Shown: piece after piece, positions 16,938 through 26,608 of the stretch
Position numbering within the stretch: the stretch's first letter is position 1
Layout of the letters: every line of letters starts with the position of its first letter
Source: Pontivivens marinum
GTDB taxonomy: Bacteria; Pseudomonadota; Alphaproteobacteria; Rhodobacterales; Rhodobacteraceae
DNA length: 64,000 nucleotides
Assembly: GCF_900231835.1 (NCBI RefSeq)
Contig: NZ_OCTN01000002.1
Location: 186,001 to 250,000 of the forward strand
Direction of reading: 5' to 3'
Notes under the pieces: generated by a model
Seen by the model: the letters and a program-made list of their open reading frames with translations, nothing else
Told to the model about the DNA's origin: nothing
Database searches by the model: none
Program-made: the position numbers and the translations under genes

Positions 16938-17875
16938 TTAACAACCTACGTATTCCAGCAGTCGCATCCCCGATGTTCATTATTTCGAACCCTGCTCTGG
17001 TAATTGCCCAGTGTAAGGCCGGTATTGTCGGCAGTTTTCCAGCCCTTAACGCACGTCCGCAAAGCCAGCTTGATGAATGGCTGGCTGAGATTACTGAGGC
17101 CCTTGCTGCCCATGACCGCGACAATCCGGATCAGCCCGCAGCACCCTATGCTGTGAACCAGATCGTTCACCGCTCGAATTCGCGGCTGGAGGAGGATCTG
17201 GAGACCTGTGCGAAATATGCACCGCCGATCACGATCACGTCGCTAGGCGCACGGCCCGAGGTGAACGAGGCTGTGCATGCATGGGGCGGAATTTCGCTGC
17301 ATGATGTCATCAACAACCGTTTTGCGCATAAGGCGATCGAGAAGGGCGCCGATGGCCTGATCGCGGTTGCATGGGGTGCGGGTGGTCACGCGGGGCGGCT
17401 TAATCCACTTGCCCTGATCCGTGAAATTCGGAGTTGGTTTGACGGGCCGTTGTTGCTGTCCGGTGCGATTTCCAGCGGTGATGCGATCCTGGCGGCGCAG
17501 GCCATGGGCGCGGATTATGCCTATATCGGCTCGCCCTTTATCGCGACGGAGGAAGCCCATGCCGCCGATGCCTATAAGCAGGGGATCGTGGATGGCCGTG
17601 CCGAGGATATCATCTATTCCAACCTTTTCAGCGGTGTTCACGGCAACTACCTGCGCGCGTCGATTGAGGCGGCAGGCATGGACCCCGACAACCTGCCTGA
17701 TGGCAGTGCCGATACGATGAGCTTCGGCGCGGATCGGGAAAAGCCAAAGGCGTGGAAGGAAATCTGGGGCGCGGGTCAGGGGATCGGGTCTGTTGACGCG
17801 ATTGTGCCTGCGGCCGATCTTGTGGCAAAGCTGGCTGAGGAATACGCAAGGGCACGGGCGCGACTGGCGCTGTAA
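16934..17875 (+). CDS. Nitronate monooxygenase family flavoprotein
   Basis: 313 residues; 2-nitropropane dioxygenase/NMO TIM barrel with FMN. Family pieces are RIPAVASPMFIISNPALV, AVAWGAGGHAGRLNPLAL and GAISSGDAILAAQAMGADYAYIG. The enzyme class oxidises alkyl nitronates, but many members act on other flavin-linked substrates, so the substrate is open. It overlaps the upstream phosphotransferase by four bases (ATGA), so it belongs to the same operon. A perfect hairpin follows its stop. Confidence 0.88.
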   Translation: MINNLRIPAVASPMFIISNPALVIAQCKAGIVGSFPALNARPQSQLDEWLAEITEALAAHDRDNPDQPAAPYAVNQIVHRSNSRLEEDLETCAKYAPPITITSLGARPEVNEAVHAWGGISLHDVINNRFAHKAIEKGADGLIAVAWGAGGHAGRLNPLALIREIRSWFDGPLLLSGAISSGDAILAAQAMGADYAYIGSPFIATEEAHAADAYKQGIVDGRAEDIIYSNLFSGVHGNYLRASIEAAGMDPDNLPDGSADTMSFGADREKPKAWKEIWGAGQGIGSVDAIVPAADLVAKLAEEYARARARLAL

Positions 17876-17883
17876 ACTAATTT

Positions 17884-17912
17884 CGTCAAAGCATCCTGAG
17901 GGTGCTTTGACG
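17884..17912 (+). other. Intra-operon hairpin
   Basis: CGTCAAAGCA (17884-17893) and TGCTTTGACG (17903-17912) are exact reverse complements; with TCC/GGG inside, the stem reaches 13 pairs over a TGA loop. There is no T-tract after it; GCCAAGGAGG, the CoA transferase ribosome site, follows directly. It may be an attenuator or processing stem. Confidence 0.6.
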
Positions 17913-17930
17913 GCCAAGGAGGATAGGCTG

Positions 17931-19112
17931 ATGGGTGCGCTCGACGGGGTGAAAGTTGTTGATCTGACGCGCGTGCTGGGCGGACCCTTTGCCACGCAAT
18001 GGCTGGGCGATCATGGTGCGGATGTTATCAAAATTGAGCCGCCGCAGGGCGATGAAACCCGCTTCTGGGGCCCTCCATTCGAGGAAGACTCCGGTGCTGC
18101 CTCCTATTTCCTGGGCGTTAACCGGAACAAGCGCGGCATGGCGCTGGACCTGCGACAGCCAGAGGCGCGGGAGGTTTTGCGACGCCTTTTGGCCGAGGCA
18201 GACATTCTGGTTGAGAATTTCAAACCGGGTGGCATGGAAAAATGGGGCTTGGGGTATGACACGCTCAAGCATGAATTTCCGCGCCTGATCCATTGCCGGA
18301 TTTCCGGTTTTGGCGGCGATGGCCCTCTGGGGGGCTTGCCCGGCTATGATGCGGTTGTGCAGGCGCAATCGGGCCTGATGAGCGTTAACGGTGATGTTGG
18401 TGGAGAGGGGCTGCGCCTTGGCATTCCACTGGTTGATATCGGCACCGGCCTCAGCGCGATGATCGGCATAACGATGGCACTGTATGAGCGTGAGAAATCC
18501 GGCCTTGGCCAATTCATTGATATGACGCTGTATGATGTGGCGGTCAGTTTACTGCACCCCCATGCGGCAAACTGGTTTCTGGGGGGCAAGACCCCTGCGC
18601 CGACAGGCAATGCCCATCCAAATATCACGCCCTATGACGTGTTTCCGACCAAGGGTGCGAAAATCTATATCGCGGCCGGCAATGACGGGCAGTTCGCGCG
18701 AATGTGCGCTGTCATCGGGGCGGAAGATTTGTTGCAGGATCCACGTTTCTCGGATCATCCTGCGCGCAACGGGCATCGCGCGGAACTGCGCGCCGCCCTG
18801 ATCCCGTATTTCGCGGAGTGGGATGGCAAGGAGCTGGCCGAGGCGCTGATGGCCAAGGCTGTGCCCGCCGGTCCCGTTCTAGACGTTCCCGCCGTGATGA
18901 ACGACCCGCATACCGTACACCGCGAAATGGCGATTGAGGTGGATGGGCTGCGCATGCTGGGCAATCCGGTCAAGATGGGGCGGACTCCGTCGGACCCCAA
19001 ACGCCTGCGGCCGCCATCCTTTGGTCAGGACACCCGCGCCGTCCTGGCCGAGGCAGGGTATAGTCAGGCGGAGATCGACGCCCTGATCCAGAGCGGGGCC
19101 GCGATTGGCTAA
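17931..19112 (+). CDS. CaiB/BaiF family CoA transferase
   Basis: 393 residues; class III CoA transferase, transferring CoA between acyl-CoA and a carboxylic acid. Typical: LDGVKVVDLTRVLGGPFATQ, LGDHGADVIKIEPPQGDETR, YFLGVNRNKRGMALDLR, GYDAVVQAQSGLMSVNG and the conserved catalytic Asp in GQFIDMTLYDV. Start ATG 17931 with AAGGAGG 8 bases upstream. As the last gene of the acyl-CoA set, it could activate the acid that feeds the ACAD11-like route (inference). Confidence 0.92.
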   Translation: MGALDGVKVVDLTRVLGGPFATQWLGDHGADVIKIEPPQGDETRFWGPPFEEDSGAASYFLGVNRNKRGMALDLRQPEAREVLRRLLAEADILVENFKPGGMEKWGLGYDTLKHEFPRLIHCRISGFGGDGPLGGLPGYDAVVQAQSGLMSVNGDVGGEGLRLGIPLVDIGTGLSAMIGITMALYEREKSGLGQFIDMTLYDVAVSLLHPHAANWFLGGKTPAPTGNAHPNITPYDVFPTKGAKIYIAAGNDGQFARMCAVIGAEDLLQDPRFSDHPARNGHRAELRAALIPYFAEWDGKELAEALMAKAVPAGPVLDVPAVMNDPHTVHREMAIEVDGLRMLGNPVKMGRTPSDPKRLRPPSFGQDTRAVLAEAGYSQAEIDALIQSGAAIG

Positions 19113-19177
19113 TTGCGTGTATTGATACAATCGGCGGGTCAAACAGGGGTTTTCTTTTGCAGCGCGGCATGGAATAG

Positions 19178-20683
<1,506 letters not shown>

Positions 20684-20737
20684 AAATATTTGACTGCTGG
20701 GCGCTGCGGCGTCCAGCCATTCGTTTTGGGGGAAATG

Positions 20738-21163
20738 ATGTCGCCACAGCTAACTCTGGCCGTGATTGCTGTCTTTGGGCAGGTTGCGTTGACGTTTTGG
20801 GCCATCGCCACCATGGGGCGGGCGCGGTTAAGCTCGCTGAAAAAACGAGATACGGAATTTGGTGATATCGCGCTGAATCCCATGAATTTTTCGGCTGATG
20901 TGCGGGCGTGGCAAAACAACGCCCAGAACCAGTTTGAAACGCCGATACTGCTATATGCCGGTGTTGGGCTGGCTGCTGCGCTAGGGGCGGTGAACTGGGG
21001 TGTTGCGGTCGGAGCTGCGCTGTATGTCATCACGCGTGTGCTGCATCGTGCGGTTCATATCGGCAACAATCACCTGCCGACTCGGTTCAAGGTTTTCCTT
21101 GCTGGTTTGGCGGCGCTGGCGCTGATGTGGCTGTCGCTCGGCTGGGCATTGGTGGCTGGCTAA
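20738..21163 (+). CDS. MAPEG-family membrane protein
   Basis: 141 residues with four hydrophobic helices. The family includes microsomal glutathione S-transferases; bacterial members are mostly uncharacterised. The conserved segment ADVRAWQNNAQNQFETPILLY and the RVLHRAVHIGNNHLPTRF stretch fit. Of two adjacent ATGs (20735, 20738) the second is better spaced from GGGGGA. The stop TAA abuts the next ATG, so it is co-transcribed with the rRNA methylase gene. Confidence 0.82.
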   Translation: MSPQLTLAVIAVFGQVALTFWAIATMGRARLSSLKKRDTEFGDIALNPMNFSADVRAWQNNAQNQFETPILLYAGVGLAAALGAVNWGVAVGAALYVITRVLHRAVHIGNNHLPTRFKVFLAGLAALALMWLSLGWALVAG

Positions 21164-22312
21164 ATGGTTCCTGCTGCTCGCTACGCTGCCGCTATTGAGG
21201 TTCTGGATCGTATCACCGCTGGCGCACGTGCACCGATTGCGTTGCGCGATTGGGGCCGGTCGAACCGCTTCGCGGGGTCAGGTGATCGCCGCGCTATTGG
21301 CGATATCGTTCATGATGTTTTGCGCCACTGGTGGTCCAGTGCGCAGGCGGGCGGGGCGGAAACAGGGCGTGGTCGCGTGCTGGGCCTGTTGCGTCTAACT
21401 GACGTGGATCCGGAGACGGTTTTCACAGGCGTGGGGCATGCTCCGGCAGTGTTGGATGAGGCCGAGCGTGATTTTCCTGTCGCGGATGCGTCTGATGTTC
21501 CTGACTTTGTTGAACCTATGTTGCGTGCGCGATTTTCTGAGGATTTTTCGAACCTTATCGATGCGATGCGCAGCCGTGCGCCGCTGGACCTGCGCGCGAA
21601 TCTGCTAAAGGCGGATCGTGATCAGGCGCGGGCCGCTTTGGCCGCTGATGGGATTGATGTTGAGGATGTTGCACTCAGCACCACGGCCCTACGTGCCCCC
21701 ACGGGCGACCGTAGAATTGTGCGGTCGGCTGCCTATCTGGACGGTTTGGTTGAGTTGCAGGATGCCTCTAGTCAGGCGGTCGTGGATTTTGCTCAACCGA
21801 AAAGGGGTGAGCGGATTTTGGATTATTGCACCGGTGCGGGGGGCAAGGCGCTGCCGCTTGCTGCGCGTGCTGCTGGACCGGTTGATGTGCATGACATTGC
21901 ACCGGCGCGGATGCGTGATTTGCCAGAGCGCGCGGCCCGTGCAGGGGTCACTTTGCGTGCGTTAAGCACGGATGCGCTGGCTGGAAAGCACTGGGATTTG
22001 GTCTTTGCCGATGCGCCCTGTTCGGGCAGTGGATCGTGGCGCCGTGATCCTGAGGGGAAAATCCGCTTAACACCGCAGAGTTTGGCTGATGTTCAATCCG
22101 CACAGACTGATGTTCTGGATGCTTGTGCGCCGCTGGTGGCGCCGGGTGGGCGGTTGATTTACGCGACGTGCTCGCTGTTGCCTGCCGAAAATGAAGAGGC
22201 CGTTGCTGCCTTCCTTTTGCGGACCTCTGGTTGGAAATTGTTAAGAAATGTATCGTTAACTCCATTGGATGGTGGCGATGGTTTTTTTGCCGCATGGCTT
22301 GAGCACGCCTGA
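21164..22312 (+). CDS. RsmB/NOP2-family RNA (cytosine-5) methyltransferase
   Basis: 382 residues. SAM-dependent enzyme likely methylating 16S rRNA C967 or a tRNA cytosine. A short NusB-like N-terminal region (about 1-80, AIGDIVHDVLRHWW) precedes the catalytic domain with LDYCTGAGGKALPLAARA, the nucleophile segment ADAPCSGSGSWRRDPEG and RLIYATCSLLPAENEEAV. Two active-site cysteines (PCSG and TCS) identify the m5C Sun/Fmu family. N-terminal part is shorter than E. coli RsmB, so the exact target is uncertain. Confidence 0.88.
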   Translation: MVPAARYAAAIEVLDRITAGARAPIALRDWGRSNRFAGSGDRRAIGDIVHDVLRHWWSSAQAGGAETGRGRVLGLLRLTDVDPETVFTGVGHAPAVLDEAERDFPVADASDVPDFVEPMLRARFSEDFSNLIDAMRSRAPLDLRANLLKADRDQARAALAADGIDVEDVALSTTALRAPTGDRRIVRSAAYLDGLVELQDASSQAVVDFAQPKRGERILDYCTGAGGKALPLAARAAGPVDVHDIAPARMRDLPERAARAGVTLRALSTDALAGKHWDLVFADAPCSGSGSWRRDPEGKIRLTPQSLADVQSAQTDVLDACAPLVAPGGRLIYATCSLLPAENEEAVAAFLLRTSGWKLLRNVSLTPLDGGDGFFAAWLEHA

Positions 22313-22373
22313 TCCTTTTGCAAGGGTGTGCAACCTAGGGTTCGCGCGCTGACCTGTAAAAGTGGAGGTAAAT

Positions 22374-24617
22374 GTGTTCGATAACCTAATTGACCGAACA
22401 ATGCTGACGCCTAAATCGGATCGGGGGATTCCCGTTCTGGGCGCCTTGGCTGCATCGGCGGTTACGGTTGCGGCATATGAAGTTGTCCTGGGCAACACGG
22501 TTGGTGTGGCGCTGGCATCTATGGTTGGTTTGGGCGCGGCTGCGCTGTTGGCCTCGGGCTCGCCATCTGGCAGTTCCAAGGCGGGTTTATCCGCCGATCT
22601 TGATGGGAACTTTCTTTACAAGAGTGGCACAGTTTCGCGAACTCTGCTGGCGGCGGAGGCCGAGCCCGAAATTTTATTTTATAAGATGATGAAAGCTGTA
22701 GCGCACGATGGTGCCGTGACACGTCGCGTTGTGCAGGCAGACGGCAGCCATCGGCTTGTCCATGCCATGCAAAATGCCCACACCATTCTGTGGCAAGTGT
22801 TGCCGGATGTTGAAGTCGAGAGCATAGTCGAACCGCAGCAATTATCAGAAAACACACCCTTTGGACACGTACGGCTGGCGGCGGATCGCAACACGATACT
22901 TGGTGTAAATGACTGGCTGGACCAGCGTTGTGGCGTGGTGACCCGCATAGATGAATTGCTGATGGATTTGCCGTTGCGTGATGGTGGTACATATCGGTTG
23001 CAGGCCGATCCGTCGTTGATACTGCGCGCGATGTTTTCTAGCGATGGCGCGTTGAACCTTATACCCTTGGGGCAGGGTGAGACGGCGGCCTCGAACCCTG
23101 ATCAATTCCTGATGCAGTTGCCTATTTCCCTTGCTCGTCTGGATATTGACGGAACGGTTATCATTGCAAATCCGGCTGCGCGTGGATTGGTTGGCGGTTC
23201 ACTTGCCACGGGGACCAATGTTTCGGATTTGATGGAAGGGTTAGCCCAGCCAGTCTCCGCCCGCATTCGTGACGTGGCTGCAACCCGTCGCTTTGGCCGT
23301 CCAGAGGTTGCGCGCCTGCGCAGTGGCGATATCGAGCGGTTTTTGCAGGTTTCTCTGTCTCCGATGATGATCGATGGCGAGTTTTCCATTCTGATGGTGA
23401 TGAGCGATGCGACGGAGCTAAAAACGCTTGAAGCGCAATTCGTGCAGAGCCAGAAAATGCAGGCTGTCGGTCAATTGGCCGGTGGTGTGGCCCATGATTT
23501 CAACAACTTGCTGACTGCGTTGTCTGGTCACTGTGACTTGCTGTTACTGCGAAATGGACCAGGGGATCGTGATTACCTTGATCTGATCCAAATTCAGCAA
23601 AACGCCAATCGGGCCGCCGCACTGGTCAGTCAACTCTTGGCGTTCTCTCGTAAGCAAACACTGCAACCCAAAGTGTTGAATCTGCCGGATGTGCTGGGCG
23701 ATCTATCGCATTTGTTAAACCGTTTGATCGGAGAGAAAGTCAGCCTGAAAATCGACCTATCTGAAGATTTACCACCGATCCGCGCTGATTTGCGTCAGAT
23801 GGAACAGGTGGTCATGAACCTGGTCGTAAATGCGCGTGACGCTATGAAGGCTGGAGGCAAGGTTGAGGTGCGCGCGCGGCTTGAAACCTTAACCGAGGAA
23901 TTACGGCGTGACCGCGCCCTCGTCGCACCGGGTGACTGGGTGGTCGTAGATGTAAGCGATACGGGTACTGGCATACCCGAACGTGAAATCAGTAAAATTT
24001 TCGACCCGTTTTTTACAACGAAGCGTGTGGGTGAGGGGACCGGATTGGGCCTGTCCACTGCCTATGGCATCGTGAAACAAACCGGCGGCTTTTTGTTCGT
24101 GGATTCAGCAGTGGGCGAGGGGACCACCTTCTCAATCTACATTCCGCGTTATGTTCCCCGCGCCAATGATTTTCCTGAGCCGTTAAGTGTGGTTAGCCCG
24201 CGTGAGCCTGAGGTTAATCTGCTGGGCAGCGGCACCGTGTTGTTGGTGGAGGACGAAGCACCGGTTCGCGCCTTTGCTGCGCGCGCCCTGCAATTGCGTG
24301 GCTACACGGTGATTGAGGCTGCATCGGGTGAGGAGGCATTGGAGTTACTGACCGACCAGCCGAAGGTGGATGTTTTTATTTCCGATGTCATTATGCCGGG
24401 ATTGGATGGCCCGTCATGGGTTCGTCAGGCTCAGCGTATGTATAAGGATGTCGAAGTTATTTTCGTATCCGGTTACGCTGAGGATGCATTTATTGATGCA
24501 CATCAACGTCCTGTAAATAGTACGTTTTTAGCCAAGCCATTTTCGTTGAACGAGCTATCCTTACAGGTGAAACGATCGATGGATGCATCGCGTCAGCGGC
24601 AAAGTGCATCCTCATAA
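22374..24617 (+). CDS. cckA: Hybrid histidine kinase CckA
   Basis: 747 residues from GTG 22374 (GGAGG 5 bases upstream; an earlier GTG at 22362 overlaps that site). Inner-membrane kinase of the CckA-ChpT-CtrA relay controlling motility, cell cycle and, in Rhodobacterales, gene transfer agent. Two TM helices (about 20-60), a PAS-like region, HisKA with GQLAGGVAHDFNNLLTALSG (His374), HATPase (DTGTGIPEREISKIFDPFF, GLGLSTAYGIVKQTGG) and a C-terminal receiver with Asp671 in VFISDVIMPGLDG. It overlaps the convergent sulfotransferase-like gene by 25 bases. Confidence 0.95.
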   Translation: MFDNLIDRTMLTPKSDRGIPVLGALAASAVTVAAYEVVLGNTVGVALASMVGLGAAALLASGSPSGSSKAGLSADLDGNFLYKSGTVSRTLLAAEAEPEILFYKMMKAVAHDGAVTRRVVQADGSHRLVHAMQNAHTILWQVLPDVEVESIVEPQQLSENTPFGHVRLAADRNTILGVNDWLDQRCGVVTRIDELLMDLPLRDGGTYRLQADPSLILRAMFSSDGALNLIPLGQGETAASNPDQFLMQLPISLARLDIDGTVIIANPAARGLVGGSLATGTNVSDLMEGLAQPVSARIRDVAATRRFGRPEVARLRSGDIERFLQVSLSPMMIDGEFSILMVMSDATELKTLEAQFVQSQKMQAVGQLAGGVAHDFNNLLTALSGHCDLLLLRNGPGDRDYLDLIQIQQNANRAAALVSQLLAFSRKQTLQPKVLNLPDVLGDLSHLLNRLIGEKVSLKIDLSEDLPPIRADLRQMEQVVMNLVVNARDAMKAGGKVEVRARLETLTEELRRDRALVAPGDWVVVDVSDTGTGIPEREISKIFDPFFTTKRVGEGTGLGLSTAYGIVKQTGGFLFVDSAVGEGTTFSIYIPRYVPRANDFPEPLSVVSPREPEVNLLGSGTVLLVEDEAPVRAFAARALQLRGYTVIEAASGEEALELLTDQPKVDVFISDVIMPGLDGPSWVRQAQRMYKDVEVIFVSGYAEDAFIDAHQRPVNSTFLAKPFSLNELSLQVKRSMDASRQRQSASS

Positions 24618-25183
24618 AGCTCATAATCTGCGGATAGGTTTTCGCATAGCTGTGCGCGCAATGCTGGTGACAGATCAACATCGATTGCTGGAGAGACATT
24701 CATATGTGGGACCGCCAACGAGCGATCGAAGCGATCGCTCAGAAACTCAACAAACATATCGAAGGCATCATATCGAAATAGATGGCTAATTTCGGGACCA
24801 TCTTGTGGTGGTGCTAGAAATTCAGCGGGCTTACCGACGCGTGCATAGGCCGGTGGATCGTCCTGCAACCATGCCTCTACAAATTCATTGAATGATATTT
24901 GCGCAGTAGAGTTGGGGCGCCCGTCCAGTTGTGGGCGCGATCTATAGCGATACCAGCTGCTAAGCCATTCAATCGGCTCACGAATAACAGCAACTGTTTC
25001 AACATCACTGGCGGGTAAAAGTGGCCGGACATATCGCTCAAACCGTCGCAACCGCATATGTTTTAGGTTTGGATGACCGGACATCAGGATGTCGCTATCG
25101 GGTGCCAGCGCGGCCTCAATCGCAGTTGATCCTGTTTTGGGCATCGCGAGATACGCAATACCAGCCTTTAGTGAAACGAGCAT
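24593..25183 (-). CDS. Sulfotransferase-like protein
   Basis: 196 residues. The N-terminal LAMPKTGSTAIEAAL is a PAPS-binding P-loop-like motif (5'-PSB), and VAVIREPIEWLSSWYRYRSR matches the 3'-PB region of sulfotransferases. Such enzymes move sulfate to carbohydrate or lipid. Start chosen at ATG 25183, preceded by GGGGG four bases away; longer frames begin at 25207 (ATG) and 25210 (TTG). It overlaps the end of cckA on the opposite strand. Target unknown. Confidence 0.78.
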   Translation of the reverse strand: MLVSLKAGIAYLAMPKTGSTAIEAALAPDSDILMSGHPNLKHMRLRRFERYVRPLLPASDVETVAVIREPIEWLSSWYRYRSRPQLDGRPNSTAQISFNEFVEAWLQDDPPAYARVGKPAEFLAPPQDGPEISHLFRYDAFDMFVEFLSDRFDRSLAVPHMNVSPAIDVDLSPALRAQLCENLSADYELYEDALCR

Positions 25184-25267
25184 CGGACCCCCGTTGATGA
25201 TGCCCATCAATCTTTACGAAATCTTCACGCTTTTGCCAACAGATTAAGTCAAATGCGGCTTAGCCTT

Positions 25268-25311
25268 GTTCGCCCTTCGTTCCAGTGCTAGCTTGTGAAC
25301 AAGAGGTGAAC
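25268..25311. promoter_or_regulatory. Two inverted LexA (SOS) boxes upstream of recA
   Basis: GTTC-N7-GTTC at 25268-25282 and GAAC-N7-GAAC at 25297-25311, the alphaproteobacterial LexA site in both orientations, 14 bases apart. They end 50 bases before the recA start, so LexA would repress recA and release it after DNA damage. Confidence 0.9.
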
Positions 25312-25361
25312 GCCACTTGCATTGCCGCGTGCCGGCAAACGTGACATGAAGAGGATGAAGC

Positions 25362-26432
25362 ATGGCTGATGCTGTTCTTAAACTGGACGAGAGACGCGAA
25401 ATGGATAAGCAGAAAGCGCTAGAATCGGCGCTCGCACAGATTGAGCGGAGCTTTGGTAAGGGCTCCATCATGAAGCTGGGCGCGCGCGAGGCAGTGATGG
25501 ATATTGAGGCGATCCCAACAGGATCGCTCGGTCTGGACATTGCCCTAGGCATTGGCGGCCTGCCTAAGGGCCGCATTATTGAGATTTACGGCCCTGAATC
25601 CTCGGGCAAAACGACGCTGGCGCTGCATGTGCTTGCCGAACAACAAAAACGCGGCGGTGTTTGCGCCTTTGTTGATGCGGAGCATGCGCTTGATCCGTCC
25701 TATGCGCGCAAACTGGGCGTGGATGTGGATGAGTTGCTGATTTCGCAGCCTGATGCGGGTGAGCAAGCGCTCGAAATCACGGATACTCTGGTGCGGTCCG
25801 GCGCGGTTTCTGTCGTGGTTGTCGATTCGGTCGCTGCGCTGACACCAAAATCTGAGCTTGAGGGCGATATGGGCGACAGCTCGGTCGGTGTTCAGGCGCG
25901 ATTGATGAGTCAGGCGATGCGTAAGCTGACCGGCTCGATTTCTCGATCCAAGTGTATGGTTATCTTTATTAACCAGATCCGCATGAAAATTGGCGTTATG
26001 TTCGGCTCGCCCGAAACGACGACCGGCGGTAACGCGCTGAAGTTCTACTCCTCCGTCCGCCTCGATATTCGCCGCATTGGCGCGATCAAGGATCGGGATG
26101 AGGTCGTGGGCAACCAGACGCGCGTTAAAGTCGTTAAAAACAAGGTTGCTCCGCCGTTCAAGCAGGTCGAATTCGACATCATGTATGGTGAAGGCATCTC
26201 CAAAAACGGTGAGCTGCTTGATCTGGGCGTAAAGGCCGGTGTGGTCGATAAGTCCGGCTCTTGGTACAGCTACGGGGATGAGCGGATCGGGCAGGGGCGT
26301 GAAAACGCGAAAAACTTCCTGCGTGAAAATGCGGCTACAGCGCTGTCGATCGAGGATAAAATTCGTGCGGCCCACGGATTGGAGTTCGATATGGCTCCGG
26401 GTGATCCGGACGGTGCAGTCGTAGACGACTGA
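25362..26432 (+). CDS. recA: Recombinase RecA
   Basis: 356 residues. DNA-strand exchange ATPase and co-protease for LexA cleavage. Walker [13 protein letters not shown], the MAW region [21 protein letters not shown]1/L2 loops ([33 protein letters not shown]) and the RecA C-terminal acidic tail are all present. ATG 25362 has GAGGATGAAGC just upstream. Under LexA control by the two boxes at 25268-25311. A terminator follows, so it is monocistronic. Confidence 0.99.
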   Translation: MADAVLKLDERREMDKQKALESALAQIERSFGKGSIMKLGAREAVMDIEAIPTGSLGLDIALGIGGLPKGRIIEIYGPESSGKTTLALHVLAEQQKRGGVCAFVDAEHALDPSYARKLGVDVDELLISQPDAGEQALEITDTLVRSGAVSVVVVDSVAALTPKSELEGDMGDSSVGVQARLMSQAMRKLTGSISRSKCMVIFINQIRMKIGVMFGSPETTTGGNALKFYSSVRLDIRRIGAIKDRDEVVGNQTRVKVVKNKVAPPFKQVEFDIMYGEGISKNGELLDLGVKAGVVDKSGSWYSYGDERIGQGRENAKNFLRENAATALSIEDKIRAAHGLEFDMAPGDPDGAVVDD

Positions 26433-26450
26433 TACATCAGTAATTTTGCT

Positions 26451-26487
26451 CAACGGCTGCTCTGAAAGGAGTGGCCGTTTTGCTTTT
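26451..26487 (+). terminator. Terminator of recA
   Basis: AACGGC (26452-26457) pairs with GCCGTT (26474-26479), extended inside by CTC/GAG, and is followed by TTTTGCTTTTCC. Confidence 0.8.
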
Positions 26488-26558
26488 CCACGTCAGATTG
26501 CGCGATTTATGCTGCAAAGTGCAGTGCGGATGCGGGCATCGGTGGACAGGCGGCTGAG

Positions 26559-26593
26559 GCGGATATATTGCTATCGGGCACCGCAATATCCGC
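26559..26593 (+). promoter_or_regulatory. Leader hairpin before alaS
   Basis: GCGGATAT (26559-26566) pairs with ATATCCGC (26586-26593), extended past a two-base bulge by TGC/GCA. It ends 15 bases before the alaS ATG with the ribosome site GAGAGAG between. It may act as an operator or an RNA control stem. Confidence 0.45.
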
Positions 26594-26608
26594 GAGAGAG
26601 ACCATCGA

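Noticed and set aside
22241-22259. Possible CtrA-type TTAA-N-TTAA site near the end of the rRNA methylase
   Set aside because: The two TTAA halves are 11 bases apart, not the 7 of a CtrA box, and the site lies inside a coding region.
25545-26453. 302-codon minus-strand open frame
   Set aside because: Antisense of recA; the plus-strand protein is certain.
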